Assembly (NCBI GenBank): GCA_015654525.1
Contig: JAATGT010000183.1
Span: forward strand, 25,705-89,704
Direction of reading: 5' to 3'
DNA: 64,000 bases
From: Bacteroidales bacterium
GTDB taxonomy: Bacteria > Bacteroidota > Bacteroidia > Bacteroidales > Paludibacteraceae
Shown in pieces: positions 43,547-50,226 of the stretch. Below the pieces are notes generated by a model. The model was given only the letters and a program-made list of their open reading frames with translations. It ran no database searches and was not told where the DNA came from. A program made the translations under genes and the position numbers. Within the stretch, counting starts at the first letter, position 1; each line of letters opens with the position of its first letter.

Positions 43547-44596
43547 ATGGAAAAGCAATATAAATACAACCTACAAAAAGGCAGTTCAAAAAGCATTTGC
43601 CCAGAATGTAATAAAAAAACATTTGTCCGATACGTTGATAGCATAACGGGCGAGTGTTTGCCCTCTCAATTTGGGCGGTGCGACCGTGAAAGTAAGTGTG
43701 GCTATCATAACAAGCCAGCATTTGAAAAAGACCAGGATTTAAAACCTTATAAAGTATTTACACCAAAGCCCAAACCGCAACCAATAACGCCAATACCGCT
43801 TGAAGTATTGGCGGGCACGTTGACCGATTACAACAAAAATGTATTTATTCAAAATCTATTGGGGCGGGTTGCCTTTCCTTTTGAGCCTTGCGATATTGAA
43901 AGCGTTATTTCTTTATATTACTTGGGTACGGTTGCAAGTTTTGGCGGGGCGGTTGCCTTTCCCTTTATAGATATCAAAAACAATATCCGAGCTATTCAGG
44001 TAAAACAATTTGACGAAACGAACCACACCACTAAAACCAGCTTTTTACATTCTATACTGAAATATCAATACTCACAGCGTGGCGACAGTTTACCCGATTG
44101 GTTGCCAGCGTATGAGCTGAACGATTTAAAAGTAAGTTGTTTATTTGGCGAACACATATTGAGTAAATACCCGCTCAATCCGGTTGCATTGGTTGAAGCC
44201 CCAAAGAGTGCGATTTACGGGACTTTATATTTTGGACAGCCGAATGTACCGGAGCGGTTTATTTGGATTGCAGTGTACAACCTAAGCAGCCTCAACGTTG
44301 ATAAATGCAAAGCGTTGAAAGGCCGTGAAGTTGTTTTGTTTCCCGACCTTTCCCAAGATGGCAAAGCGTTTGATTTATGGAACTCAAAATTACACGAATT
44401 ACACACCATAAAAGGGGCGAGGTTTACAATATCCGATTTGTTGGAAAGCAAAGCCAGCGAGGCCGAACGGTTGAGCGGGTGCGATATAGCAGACTATTTG
44501 ATTTGTAAGGATTGGCGTTTATTTCGTGATAGTGAAAAACGTGAAGTTGAACCACACCAAGCAAAACCGAAACAGTACGCGCGCGCGAGGGAGTGA
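43547..44596 (+). CDS. DUF6371 zinc-finger/toprim-like replication protein
   Basis: I use the ATG at 43547 (349 residues), one base after the previous stop. An N-terminal zinc finger (residues 15-47: CPECNKKTFVRYVD, FGRCDRESKCGYH) is like the DUF6371/CHC2 fingers of Bacteroidota mobile-element primases. A toprim-like part follows: PVALVEAPKSAIYGTLYF, EVVLFPDLSQDGKAFDLW, with acidic residues in place. Together with the helicase gene before it, it should form the priming machinery. The end of the gene contains the first iteron and a CGCGCGCG tract. Confidence 0.82.
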   Translation: MEKQYKYNLQKGSSKSICPECNKKTFVRYVDSITGECLPSQFGRCDRESKCGYHNKPAFEKDQDLKPYKVFTPKPKPQPITPIPLEVLAGTLTDYNKNVFIQNLLGRVAFPFEPCDIESVISLYYLGTVASFGGAVAFPFIDIKNNIRAIQVKQFDETNHTTKTSFLHSILKYQYSQRGDSLPDWLPAYELNDLKVSCLFGEHILSKYPLNPVALVEAPKSAIYGTLYFGQPNVPERFIWIAVYNLSSLNVDKCKALKGREVVLFPDLSQDGKAFDLWNSKLHELHTIKGARFTISDLLESKASEAERLSGCDIADYLICKDWRLFRDSEKREVEPHQAKPKQYARARE

Positions 44597-44996
44597 AGAC
44601 GAAAACAAAGATATTGTTTGCCCTTTTGATATTGTAAAAGAGCCACCGAGTGAAAAACGTGAAAAACGTGAAGACGAAACAAAACATTTTTTTTGTGCCC
44701 CTACACTTTCAAAACGTGAATATAGACCGCAACCCAAACAAAATTGGAGTGTTGAAATATCCGAAATTGAAAAGTATTTTGCAGCGGTTGAACTACCAAG
44801 CCAGCTCCTAAGATTAAACGAATGCAGTACTATTATCAATGTAAGTTTATTCATTGATAGTCATATTTCAACGGTAAAAGCAAACAACGGGGTAAATGTG
44901 TTTTTGCCTCACTTGAATAGATTACAAACTTTAAAACAAATTTTAGCAAACAACAAAAATCTACAAAAATATGGGACTGAAAAAAGGACAATGTAA
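44526..44996 (+). CDS. DUF6965-like protein
   Basis: The 156-residue frame overlaps the end of the DUF6371 gene by 71 bp, so its true start may be later. The C-terminal half (EIEKYFAAVELPSQLLRLNE, CSTIINVSLFIDSHISTVKA, FLPHLNRLQTLKQIL) resembles DUF6965, a small domain common in Bacteroidota phages and islands. The N-terminal part is Lys/Glu-rich and is coded by the iteron-containing region, so it is probably unstructured. Function unknown. Confidence 0.65.
   Translation: MIVKNVKLNHTKQNRNSTRARGSEDENKDIVCPFDIVKEPPSEKREKREDETKHFFCAPTLSKREYRPQPKQNWSVEISEIEKYFAAVELPSQLLRLNECSTIINVSLFIDSHISTVKANNGVNVFLPHLNRLQTLKQILANNKNLQKYGTEKRTM
44532..44546 (+). repeat. Iteron copy 2
   Basis: GTGAAAAACGTGAAG, inside the overlap of two genes. 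Confidence 0.75.
44650..44673 (+). repeat. Iteron copies 3 and 4, overlapping
   Basis: Two head-to-tail units, 9 bp apart; the second (44659-44673) is identical to copies 1 and 2. A partial CAAAACGTGAA follows at 44710-44720. They lie beside a CGCGCGCGCG tract at about 44578-44587 and an adjacent A/T-rich tract, as in a replication origin. Confidence 0.7.
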
Positions 44997-45237
44997 CAAT
45001 TTATCAGGGCGAAAAATTGGAAGTAAAAACCGAAACACGAACGAGATGAAAACAGCATTCCAAAACCTTTTGGATACAAATATTTCTCAAATGGAAAGCG
45101 ATTTAAAGAAATTAACGCCTAAAGATAGGATTAATGTACTTTTGAAGCTTGCAGACTTCATACTACCAAAAATACAGAGTACACCTGCAGAAAATTTAGA
45201 AACGGACAATGAGATTATTATTAGAATAGTTGAGTGA
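44971..45237 (+). CDS. Terminase-small-subunit-like/DUF5681-type small protein
   Basis: The 88-residue protein starts with a basic SGRKIGSKNRNT segment, followed by MKTAFQNLLDTNISQMESDL, LTPKDRINVLLKLADFILPKIQ and an acidic tail. This N-terminal GRPKGxxNK plus LxPxDRxxxLxKLxxxxLPKxQ pattern is that of short proteins encoded near terminase genes in Bacteroidota phages and prophages. I recall it from memory and cannot confirm by search. If it binds DNA like a small terminase, it would be the packaging-hijack component expected in PICI satellites. It overlaps the preceding gene by 26 bp. Confidence 0.55.
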   Translation: MGLKKGQCNNLSGRKIGSKNRNTNEMKTAFQNLLDTNISQMESDLKKLTPKDRINVLLKLADFILPKIQSTPAENLETDNEIIIRIVE

Positions 45238-45251
45238 AATTTATTTCGTAT

Positions 45252-45293
45252 TAACAAACAGTCTGTCAATTCATTTTGATAGGCTGTTTGTTG
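45252..45293. other. Hairpin after the replication genes
   Basis: AACAAACAG-CTGTCA pairs with TGATAG-CTGTTTGTT in an imperfect stem. No T tract follows, so it is not a clear terminator. Confidence 0.4.
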
Positions 45294-45421
45294 CTGTTGT
45301 GCAATTGCAAGTTAATATTTTCTATCAATTCAAACCGTGTCAATTAAATTTGAAAGGCTTTTATCGTACACATTACCAAAACCACAGCCGATGCCGTTCC
45401 CGCTTGATGAGGGGCTTAGAA

Positions 45422-45535
45422 ATGCGAAACAAAGGAAATAAAACGATTGTAGTGGTAAAAGAAAGTTTGCCCGATAATTTAACGGGTGGACAATTAGAAC
45501 AGTATATTAATGACTTAAATTTAGATGACTTATGA
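45422..45535 (+). CDS. Small acidic island protein
   Basis: A 37-residue frame from the ATG at 45422 (KGNKTIVVVKESLPDNLTGG then QLEQYINDLNLDDL) ends with its stop overlapping the next start in ATGA fashion, which supports real translation. Longer upstream extension is rich in Arg/His and does not look coding. No family recognised. Confidence 0.5.
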   Translation: MRNKGNKTIVVVKESLPDNLTGGQLEQYINDLNLDDL

Positions 45536-45890
45536 ACACAAAAGATTTTATTTGCGACAAAGAGCAGTCGGTTGAAAATTGCTATGGTTGTAAACACATT
45601 GAGTTTAACGACGAAAAACGCACGTTTGATTGTGAATGTCAACGCCCTGTATCGTTTCATGCTATTGAATTGACACCCGAAGTAAAAAAGGTAATGTTTT
45701 ATGCAGTTAAAACAGGATTTATTCCTTATTGGAGTGTTGATTGCCTGTATAGTTTTTTATAAAGAGCGGATATGAATTAGGCGCAAATTGTGAGAAGTGC
45801 GAAGCAGCAGATGCATATTTAATTTTTAAGGAAACTGGTAAATGGTCAGATAATCAAGAAAAAGACGAAGAAAATACCCAAATAAATTAA
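45532..45890 (+). pseudogene. Cys-rich zinc-binding island protein, interrupted at a T6 run
   Basis: The first frame (45532-45762) gives 76 residues with CDKEQSVENCYGCKHI and CECQRPVSF, and stops right after a run of six T residues at 45752-45757. In a neighbouring frame the sequence continues as IKSGYELGANCEKCEAADAY through LIFKETGKWSDNQEK to a stop at 45888-45890. One extra T would join them into a 119-residue protein with four or more Cys pairs. It may be a true frameshift, a sequencing error, or slippage by design. Confidence 0.6.
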
Positions 45891-46651
45891 TCCCTAATGC
45901 AACGCACAGAGAACCCCTGCTGCCTCCCATAGCCGTACATGTCATCGAGGCTGGGCAAGTTAAATACTCCGGGGTAATTGGACTGCATAAATATGTATCG
46001 GGCGGTGGCAAAGCTGTACGGGACGCTGTTAACAGTATCCTTGGTAGAACTCCACCAATAAACAAGACTAGTTACACCTCTGAATTTACCATCACTTCCG
46101 CCACGCAAACCACCCGGAAGGGCAGAAAAGCCGGTAGAGTTATTGAGGGTAAGGTTGCAACCGATAGACCAAGGTTCGCTGTAAGCAATCCAGTCAGTGG
46201 TGGCAGCAAGGGCTTTGGTTTCGCTTAGAGAAGCGCCTAAGTGCGTAGTAACGTAATCGGTTAAGATTGTCCATTCGTCAATAGTAGGTACATGCCAGCC
46301 CACGGGAGCTATGTTGCGGCTGTCATCTACCGCAAAAAAGTTGTAAAGATGTCCGTATTTAGTACCGTTAGTTGCATCGTTGTAGTAATCGCACCTTGCA
46401 CCTGTCAATAAACTTTTCCAAGCAGTATTGTCAGTAACAACTGCAATAGCATCACCATTGCGGTAATGGGTGGTTTTCAGATTTTCAACCATCCATGTTT
46501 GAGTGCCAATCGTTACGGAATGATATAAATTGCCGTCAATATCCGCTACGGTAGTGCCTGCGGTAGTGGGTTCTGTCGAATCTTCAGTACATGCGATAAA
46601 TAAAGCTAGCACTACTATATGAGAGAGCAAAAAATAAATGTATTTTTTCAT
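45887..46651 (-). CDS. FISUMP-domain lipoprotein (island cargo)
   Basis: The 254-residue protein has a lipoprotein signal (FLLSHIVVLALFIAC, Cys at residue 21) and a FISUMP domain: VTIGTQTWMVENLKTTHYRNG, YGHLYNFFAVDD, GWHVPTIDEWTILTDYV, GFSALPGGLRGG, WWSSTKD, and the terminal GFSVRCIRD. The FISUMP domain is a Fibrobacter/Bacteroidota exported module with a C-type-lectin-like fold; the ligand is unknown. It is the last of three reverse-strand genes for exported proteins carried by the island. Confidence 0.9.
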   Translation of the reverse strand: MKKYIYFLLSHIVVLALFIACTEDSTEPTTAGTTVADIDGNLYHSVTIGTQTWMVENLKTTHYRNGDAIAVVTDNTAWKSLLTGARCDYYNDATNGTKYGHLYNFFAVDDSRNIAPVGWHVPTIDEWTILTDYVTTHLGASLSETKALAATTDWIAYSEPWSIGCNLTLNNSTGFSALPGGLRGGSDGKFRGVTSLVYWWSSTKDTVNSVPYSFATARYIFMQSNYPGVFNLPSLDDMYGYGRQQGFSVRCIRD

Positions 46652-46694
46652 GATGATATAATATCAAAATTTCATATTAAGTTGGTAAACTAGC

Positions 46695-47258
46695 TTACCA
46701 GTTATCAGCCTTTTTGTTATTTTCGTTTAAATCATCATATAGTTGACTTACTTGAATATTAAAGAAATTTTCTATTTGCATTTTCGCATCGGCTCTTTTT
46801 AAATCCCCCTTTTTATTGTAAATTCCCAAACTCATCATATTGCCAATAAGCAATAATCGATTAACACCGTTTTGAGTTCTAGTATTCATATCTAAGTTGA
46901 TAATCTCAAATTTCACTTTCCCATCTTTAAAATTCAACTCAGTTGTATAGTCTACATCAAATTTAGCTACTAAAAAAGAATTTTTAAATGAGATAAAATC
47001 AGAAGCATGAGTATCATACTTCAAATATTCACCATCGGTTTGACCCTTTATTACAAAGTTTGGATTATTGTAGGCTTTGTTGATAAACTTAACTGCTTTG
47101 TCATACAGTTGCTTTGCCGTCTTACCTTCCACATTTATGACTACATAACTTTTTTCAGTATCCAAAGAATCACGCAGACCATTTGGAGTTAAAACAAATG
47201 CTTGCCCATAACTTAACGAGCAAAAGAAAACCATTGATAGTAGAATTAATTTTTTCAT
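46695..47258 (-). CDS. DUF4468-like exported protein (island cargo)
   Basis: The 187-residue protein has a Sec signal (KKLILLSMVFFCSLSYGQ) and a beta-rich mature part with VVINVEGKTAKQLYDKAVKFINKAYNNP, in keeping with the DUF4468 (TBP-like) family of Bacteroidota. No catalytic residues are apparent. It lies between the two other cassette genes on the same strand. Confidence 0.75.
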   Translation of the reverse strand: MKKLILLSMVFFCSLSYGQAFVLTPNGLRDSLDTEKSYVVINVEGKTAKQLYDKAVKFINKAYNNPNFVIKGQTDGEYLKYDTHASDFISFKNSFLVAKFDVDYTTELNFKDGKVKFEIINLDMNTRTQNGVNRLLLIGNMMSLGIYNKKGDLKRADAKMQIENFFNIQVSQLYDDLNENNKKADNW

Positions 47259-47277
47259 AATAATTTATTTATCTATT

Positions 47278-47742
47278 TTAAAGTGCCTTTATAACTACAA
47301 AATTCTTATCCATGATAAAGCAATTCTCATCGAATACGACAGCACCCATTTTATTCTTTGCTCTATACTTGTGATTTATTATATATCCTTTAAATTCAGG
47401 TTTAAATTTTGAAACATTTGAATTATGTTGAATTTCTGCCGCTTCATATCTTTTCTTTGTTTCAATAAAAGTGTTTTGATAATCTACATTAATATCTCTA
47501 AATAAGCTGTCAGATTCATATTTACTTCTTATACTATCAAATACATCATCTTTTGCCGTATCATAATAACTGGTTGAATCACTTCTAAAATTACTAAACT
47601 CTACACTTTCATAACTCTTCGCATCATTTAGATTTTTTTGAAGGTAATCCTTAACTGATTGTTGGGCTTTTTGTTCCGGTGTCTTTGAGCAACTGGCAAA
47701 AATAGCGGATAAAAACACGAAAAATAAAATTGATTTTTTCAT
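47278..47742 (-). CDS. Hypothetical lipoprotein (island cargo)
   Basis: The 154-residue protein has a lipoprotein signal with lipobox AIFASC (Cys 18) and a charged, helical mature part (QKAQQSVKDYLQKNL, ETKKRYEAAEI), then a beta-rich C-terminal end. It is the first gene of the reverse-strand cassette. Its promoter should lie in the palindrome-rich gap it shares with the XRE gene. Confidence 0.7.
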   Translation of the reverse strand: MKKSILFFVFLSAIFASCSKTPEQKAQQSVKDYLQKNLNDAKSYESVEFSNFRSDSTSYYDTAKDDVFDSIRSKYESDSLFRDINVDYQNTFIETKKRYEAAEIQHNSNVSKFKPEFKGYIINHKYRAKNKMGAVVFDENCFIMDKNFVVIKAL

Positions 47743-47926
47743 AATATTGTTTTTGAATTAATAAATAATATAATATTTTCACAAAGATGCTCAATTATGT
47801 TTTAAACTATGCAGTTTCAGTCATTTATTTTAAAGATAATAGTAGATAATTTTATCTAAATTTGATATTGCCGTTTTTTCTTAGGCTAAAAGAATCTGCA
47901 ACAAAGAAACAAATATAACCACAACC

Positions 47927-47980
47927 TGTCATATATGACATTACAGGCAGCAAATATATAGACTTTCTTTGACATGTCAA
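47927..47980. promoter_or_regulatory. Operator-like palindromes upstream of the XRE gene
   Basis: TGTCATATATGACA (47927-47940) is a perfect 14-bp dyad and TTGACATGTCAA (47969-47980) a perfect 12-bp dyad. Both contain TGTCA/TGACA half-sites. The second overlaps the first ATG of the XRE gene. They suit autoregulation by the XRE repressor and control of the divergent lipoprotein cassette. Confidence 0.55.
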
Positions 47981-48243
47981 ACATGTCAAGTATGGAAAAA
48001 GCGGATTTATTGAAATTAGTAGGAAAACGGATAAAAGAGATTCGGGAAAGTAAAGGATTGGCGCAACTGGATGTGGCTGTAAGAATGGAAGGAAACATCG
48101 ACACAACAAATATATCACGTATTGAATCAGGCAGAACAAACCCGACTGTTTATACTCTTTTTAGAATAAGTCAAGCCTTAGAAGTTCCAATGTCGGATTT
48201 ATTCAACATTGAATATTCCAACTCAATGCAAGATGAAGTATAG
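47974..48243 (+). CDS. XRE-family HTH repressor of the island
   Basis: The 89-residue frame is a single lambda-repressor-like HTH: LVGKRIKEIRESKGLAQLDVA, NTTNISRIESG-like TTNISRIESGRTNPTVYTLF, then ISQALEVPMSDLFNIEY. Three in-frame ATGs lie at 47974, 47983 and 47992; the last begins MEKADLLK and is a natural start past the operator. It is at the opposite end of the element from int and transcribed toward attR. It probably represses the island. A terminator-like hairpin follows at 48281-48310. Confidence 0.88.
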   Translation: MSNMSSMEKADLLKLVGKRIKEIRESKGLAQLDVAVRMEGNIDTTNISRIESGRTNPTVYTLFRISQALEVPMSDLFNIEYSNSMQDEV

Positions 48244-48280
48244 AACGTTTTTCTTTCAATCACTAATAGAATAGAGTAAG

Positions 48281-48310
48281 CCGTTGCAATTAAATTGAAG
48301 CGGTTTTTTT
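48281..48310 (+). terminator. Terminator of the XRE gene
   Basis: CCGTTGCAATT and AATTGAAGCGG pair imperfectly, followed by seven T residues. Confidence 0.5.
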
Positions 48311-48319
48311 GTGTTCAAT

Positions 48320-48393
48320 AGTAACGAAACACATTTGACAATAAAAAGCCTTTTTGCACTTCTTTTGTCGAACATTGTTACTATTTTGTTACT
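48320..48393. promoter_or_regulatory. Integrase arm sites, right end
   Basis: GTTACT lies at 48377-48382 and 48388-48393 on the forward strand, within the 19-mer also found at 39500-39518, and AGTAAC (inverted) at 48320-48325. Spacing between the paired copies is 11 bp, as in the left arm. Confidence 0.65.
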
Positions 48394-48405
48394 TGCAAAA
48401 TAAAA

Positions 48406-48446
48406 AACCTCGATAACTCGCTGAATTTCAGCAAACTATCGAGGTT
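48406..48446 (-). terminator. Island-borne terminator for tRNA-Leu
   Basis: Arms AACCTCGATA and TATCGAGGTT (48406-48415, 48437-48446), with an inner GCTGAA/TTCAGC stem and a reverse-strand T tract. It replaces the displaced chromosomal terminator at 39327-39366. Confidence 0.8.
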
Positions 48447-48447
48447 C

Positions 48448-48466
48448 AAACGTACCCGAAGCGGGA
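48448..48466. other. attR core
   Basis: The same 19 bases as attL; positions 48453-48466 are the T-arm and acceptor 3' end of tRNA-Leu. Confidence 0.9.
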
Positions 48467-48535
48467 CTTGAACCCGCACAGCCGTGAAGCCAAAGGATTT
48501 TAAGTCCTTCGTGTCTACCATTCCACCATCCGGGC
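48453..48535 (-). tRNA. tRNA-Leu(TAA)
   Basis: On the reverse strand the sequence folds into a class II tRNA of 83 nt: acceptor GCCCGGA with its partner near 48454-48460, D-loop TGGAATGGTAGAC, anticodon loop CTTAAAA (anticodon TAA), a long variable arm, and T-arm GCGGGTTCAAGTCCCGC. CCA is not encoded. The 3' end is the integration site of the island, and integration has rebuilt it exactly. Confidence 0.95.
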
Positions 48536-48550
48536 AGAATACGCTTTGTG

Positions 48551-48623
<73 letters not shown>

Positions 48624-48684
48624 AATACTATTTCTTGGATAAAGAATCTTTAATCCATTGAATGCTTTTCTCTCAAAGCGGCTG

Positions 48685-48692
48685 CAAAGATA
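48685..48692 (-). promoter_or_regulatory. -7 box of the tRNA operon
   Basis: TATCTTTG on the reverse strand, about 60 bp before tRNA-Gly. Confidence 0.55.
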
Positions 48693-48733
48693 CGTTTTTT
48701 TTTCAATTTCCGAAATATTTAGGAAGAAAAAAA

Positions 48734-50095
48734 TCAAAAAGCAAATATCGTTTCTTTGAAAATTTCGCTAACCGTAGGGTGAGGAAATACAACTTTCTGC
48801 ATTTCAGCCAAAGTCATCTCCTGTTCAATAGCCATACAAGCTCCATAAATAATTTCGCTACATGGGTTTCCCAACATATGAACGCCTATCACTTCTCCGA
48901 ATTTCTCTCCAATCAATATTTTGCACAAGCCGTTTCCACCTTCATTCTCGGCAACAAACCGTCCGGCATACGCCATCGGCAGTTTGGCTACTTTGTAGGC
49001 TATTCCTTTCCGCGTTGCCGATTCTTCTGTTTCTCCAACACCGGCTACCTCAGGATTAGTATAAACCACGCCTGGAATAGAGTCGTAACGCATCTTATCT
49101 TCTATTCCGGTCAGATTATTCACCACCACTTCACCTTCGCGACTGGCAGTATGAGCCAATAGTGAGAAACCGGTTACATCGCCGGCGGCAAACACATTGG
49201 GAATATTAGTCCGAAGTTTTGCATCAACTTTAATTCCCCCACGATCCATTTCTATCTGTAAGTTTTCCAACCCGAAGCCTTTTGTAACGGCACGACGCCC
49301 AACGCTAACCAATATCTTATCTCCTTCTATTCCCTCTGTTTTTCCATCTTTCTCGAAGAATACTTTATTTCCTTCTACTTTTACCACCTTAGCTTCGAGG
49401 TTGAATTCAATTCCTTTCTTAGTGTAAATCTCGCGGAGCATGGCGCTAATCTCAAAGTCCAGACCACCTAAAATCTCAGGAAGCATTTCAATTACCGTTA
49501 CTTTTGTACCTAAGCTATTATACAGGCTGGCAAACTCCATCCCGATGACTCCGCCTCCGATGATTACCAACGAAGCTGGTTGCTCTTTTAAGCCCAAAAT
49601 TTCACGATTAGTCAATATAATGTCACCCGACTCTGCTAAACCCGGAATAGGAGGAACAAAGGCTTCGGAACCGGTACAGACAAGTAAATTAGCACCAAGA
49701 TAAGACTCTCCGTTGCAAGCTACCTCAATTCCATCAGAGCTTTTTCCCTGAATCATTGCTTCACCTTTAATAACGGTCACCTGATTAGCTTTCATCTTGC
49801 TCTCTACGCCAATCACCAGCTTGCGAACGATCTTATTCTTACGGGCAACAATTTTTCCGTAATCGAAACGTATATTATCTCCGTAGATGCCATATTTATC
49901 GCCATGTAAGGCGTTCTCATACGTTTTGGCGCTATAAAGCATGGTTTTGGTGGGAATGCAACCCTCGTTTAAACACACACCACCCATTGCTTTCTTTTCA
50001 AAAAGAATAACGGAAAGTCCTTTGTGACCCGCACGCTCTGCTGCCACATATCCGGCAGGACCACCACCGATTATTATCAAATCATACATAGTCAT
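48734..50095 (-). CDS. lpdA: Dihydrolipoyl dehydrogenase
   Basis: The 453-residue flavoenzyme has the FAD-binding GGGPAGYVAAERAG, the redox-active disulfide GGVCLNEGCIPTKT (Cys 41 and 46 region), the NAD-binding VIIGGGVIGMEFASLY, FAD motif VFAAGDVTG, and C-terminal His-Glu catalytic pair in VVFPHPTVSE. It reoxidises dihydrolipoamide in 2-oxoacid dehydrogenase or glycine-cleavage complexes. No E1/E2 genes are adjacent. Confidence 0.96.
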   Translation of the reverse strand: MTMYDLIIIGGGPAGYVAAERAGHKGLSVILFEKKAMGGVCLNEGCIPTKTMLYSAKTYENALHGDKYGIYGDNIRFDYGKIVARKNKIVRKLVIGVESKMKANQVTVIKGEAMIQGKSSDGIEVACNGESYLGANLLVCTGSEAFVPPIPGLAESGDIILTNREILGLKEQPASLVIIGGGVIGMEFASLYNSLGTKVTVIEMLPEILGGLDFEISAMLREIYTKKGIEFNLEAKVVKVEGNKVFFEKDGKTEGIEGDKILVSVGRRAVTKGFGLENLQIEMDRGGIKVDAKLRTNIPNVFAAGDVTGFSLLAHTASREGEVVVNNLTGIEDKMRYDSIPGVVYTNPEVAGVGETEESATRKGIAYKVAKLPMAYAGRFVAENEGGNGLCKILIGEKFGEVIGVHMLGNPCSEIIYGACMAIEQEMTLAEMQKVVFPHPTVSEIFKETIFAF

Positions 50096-50226
50096 ATATT
50101 TTTTATTTCAAGGCTTATTAAACAAAACCGTAAAGAGATAGTTTATCTTCTGCAAAATATTTATTCTTCACATCAGTCTCTCAAGACCTGATTGCAAAAT
50201 AGAAGTATTTCAGCAACTCATTAAAT

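Larger units (their letters stand above)
39369..48466 (+). mobile_element. Integrative phage-satellite-like island in tRNA-Leu
   Basis: The element is bounded by the 19-bp direct repeat AAACGTACCCGAAGCGGGA (39369-39387 and 48448-48466). The right copy is the 3' end of tRNA-Leu(TAA); the left copy is the displaced 3' end. Inside are an integrase next to attL, an excisionase-type HTH gene, a P4-type primase-helicase, a DUF6371 gene, a DUF6965-like gene, a terminase-small-subunit-like gene, small ORFs, an exported-protein cassette and an XRE regulator. The sequence is visibly AT-richer than its surroundings. There are no structural phage genes, relaxase or secretion genes. The gene set is that of P4/PICI satellites, but an integrative plasmid-like element is an alternative. 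Confidence 0.88.

Noticed and set aside
39369-48466. Reading the island as an ICE or mobilisable element
   Set aside because: I found no relaxase, coupling protein, Tra genes or oriT-like hairpin; the gene set fits a satellite or integrative replicon better, though this is not final.
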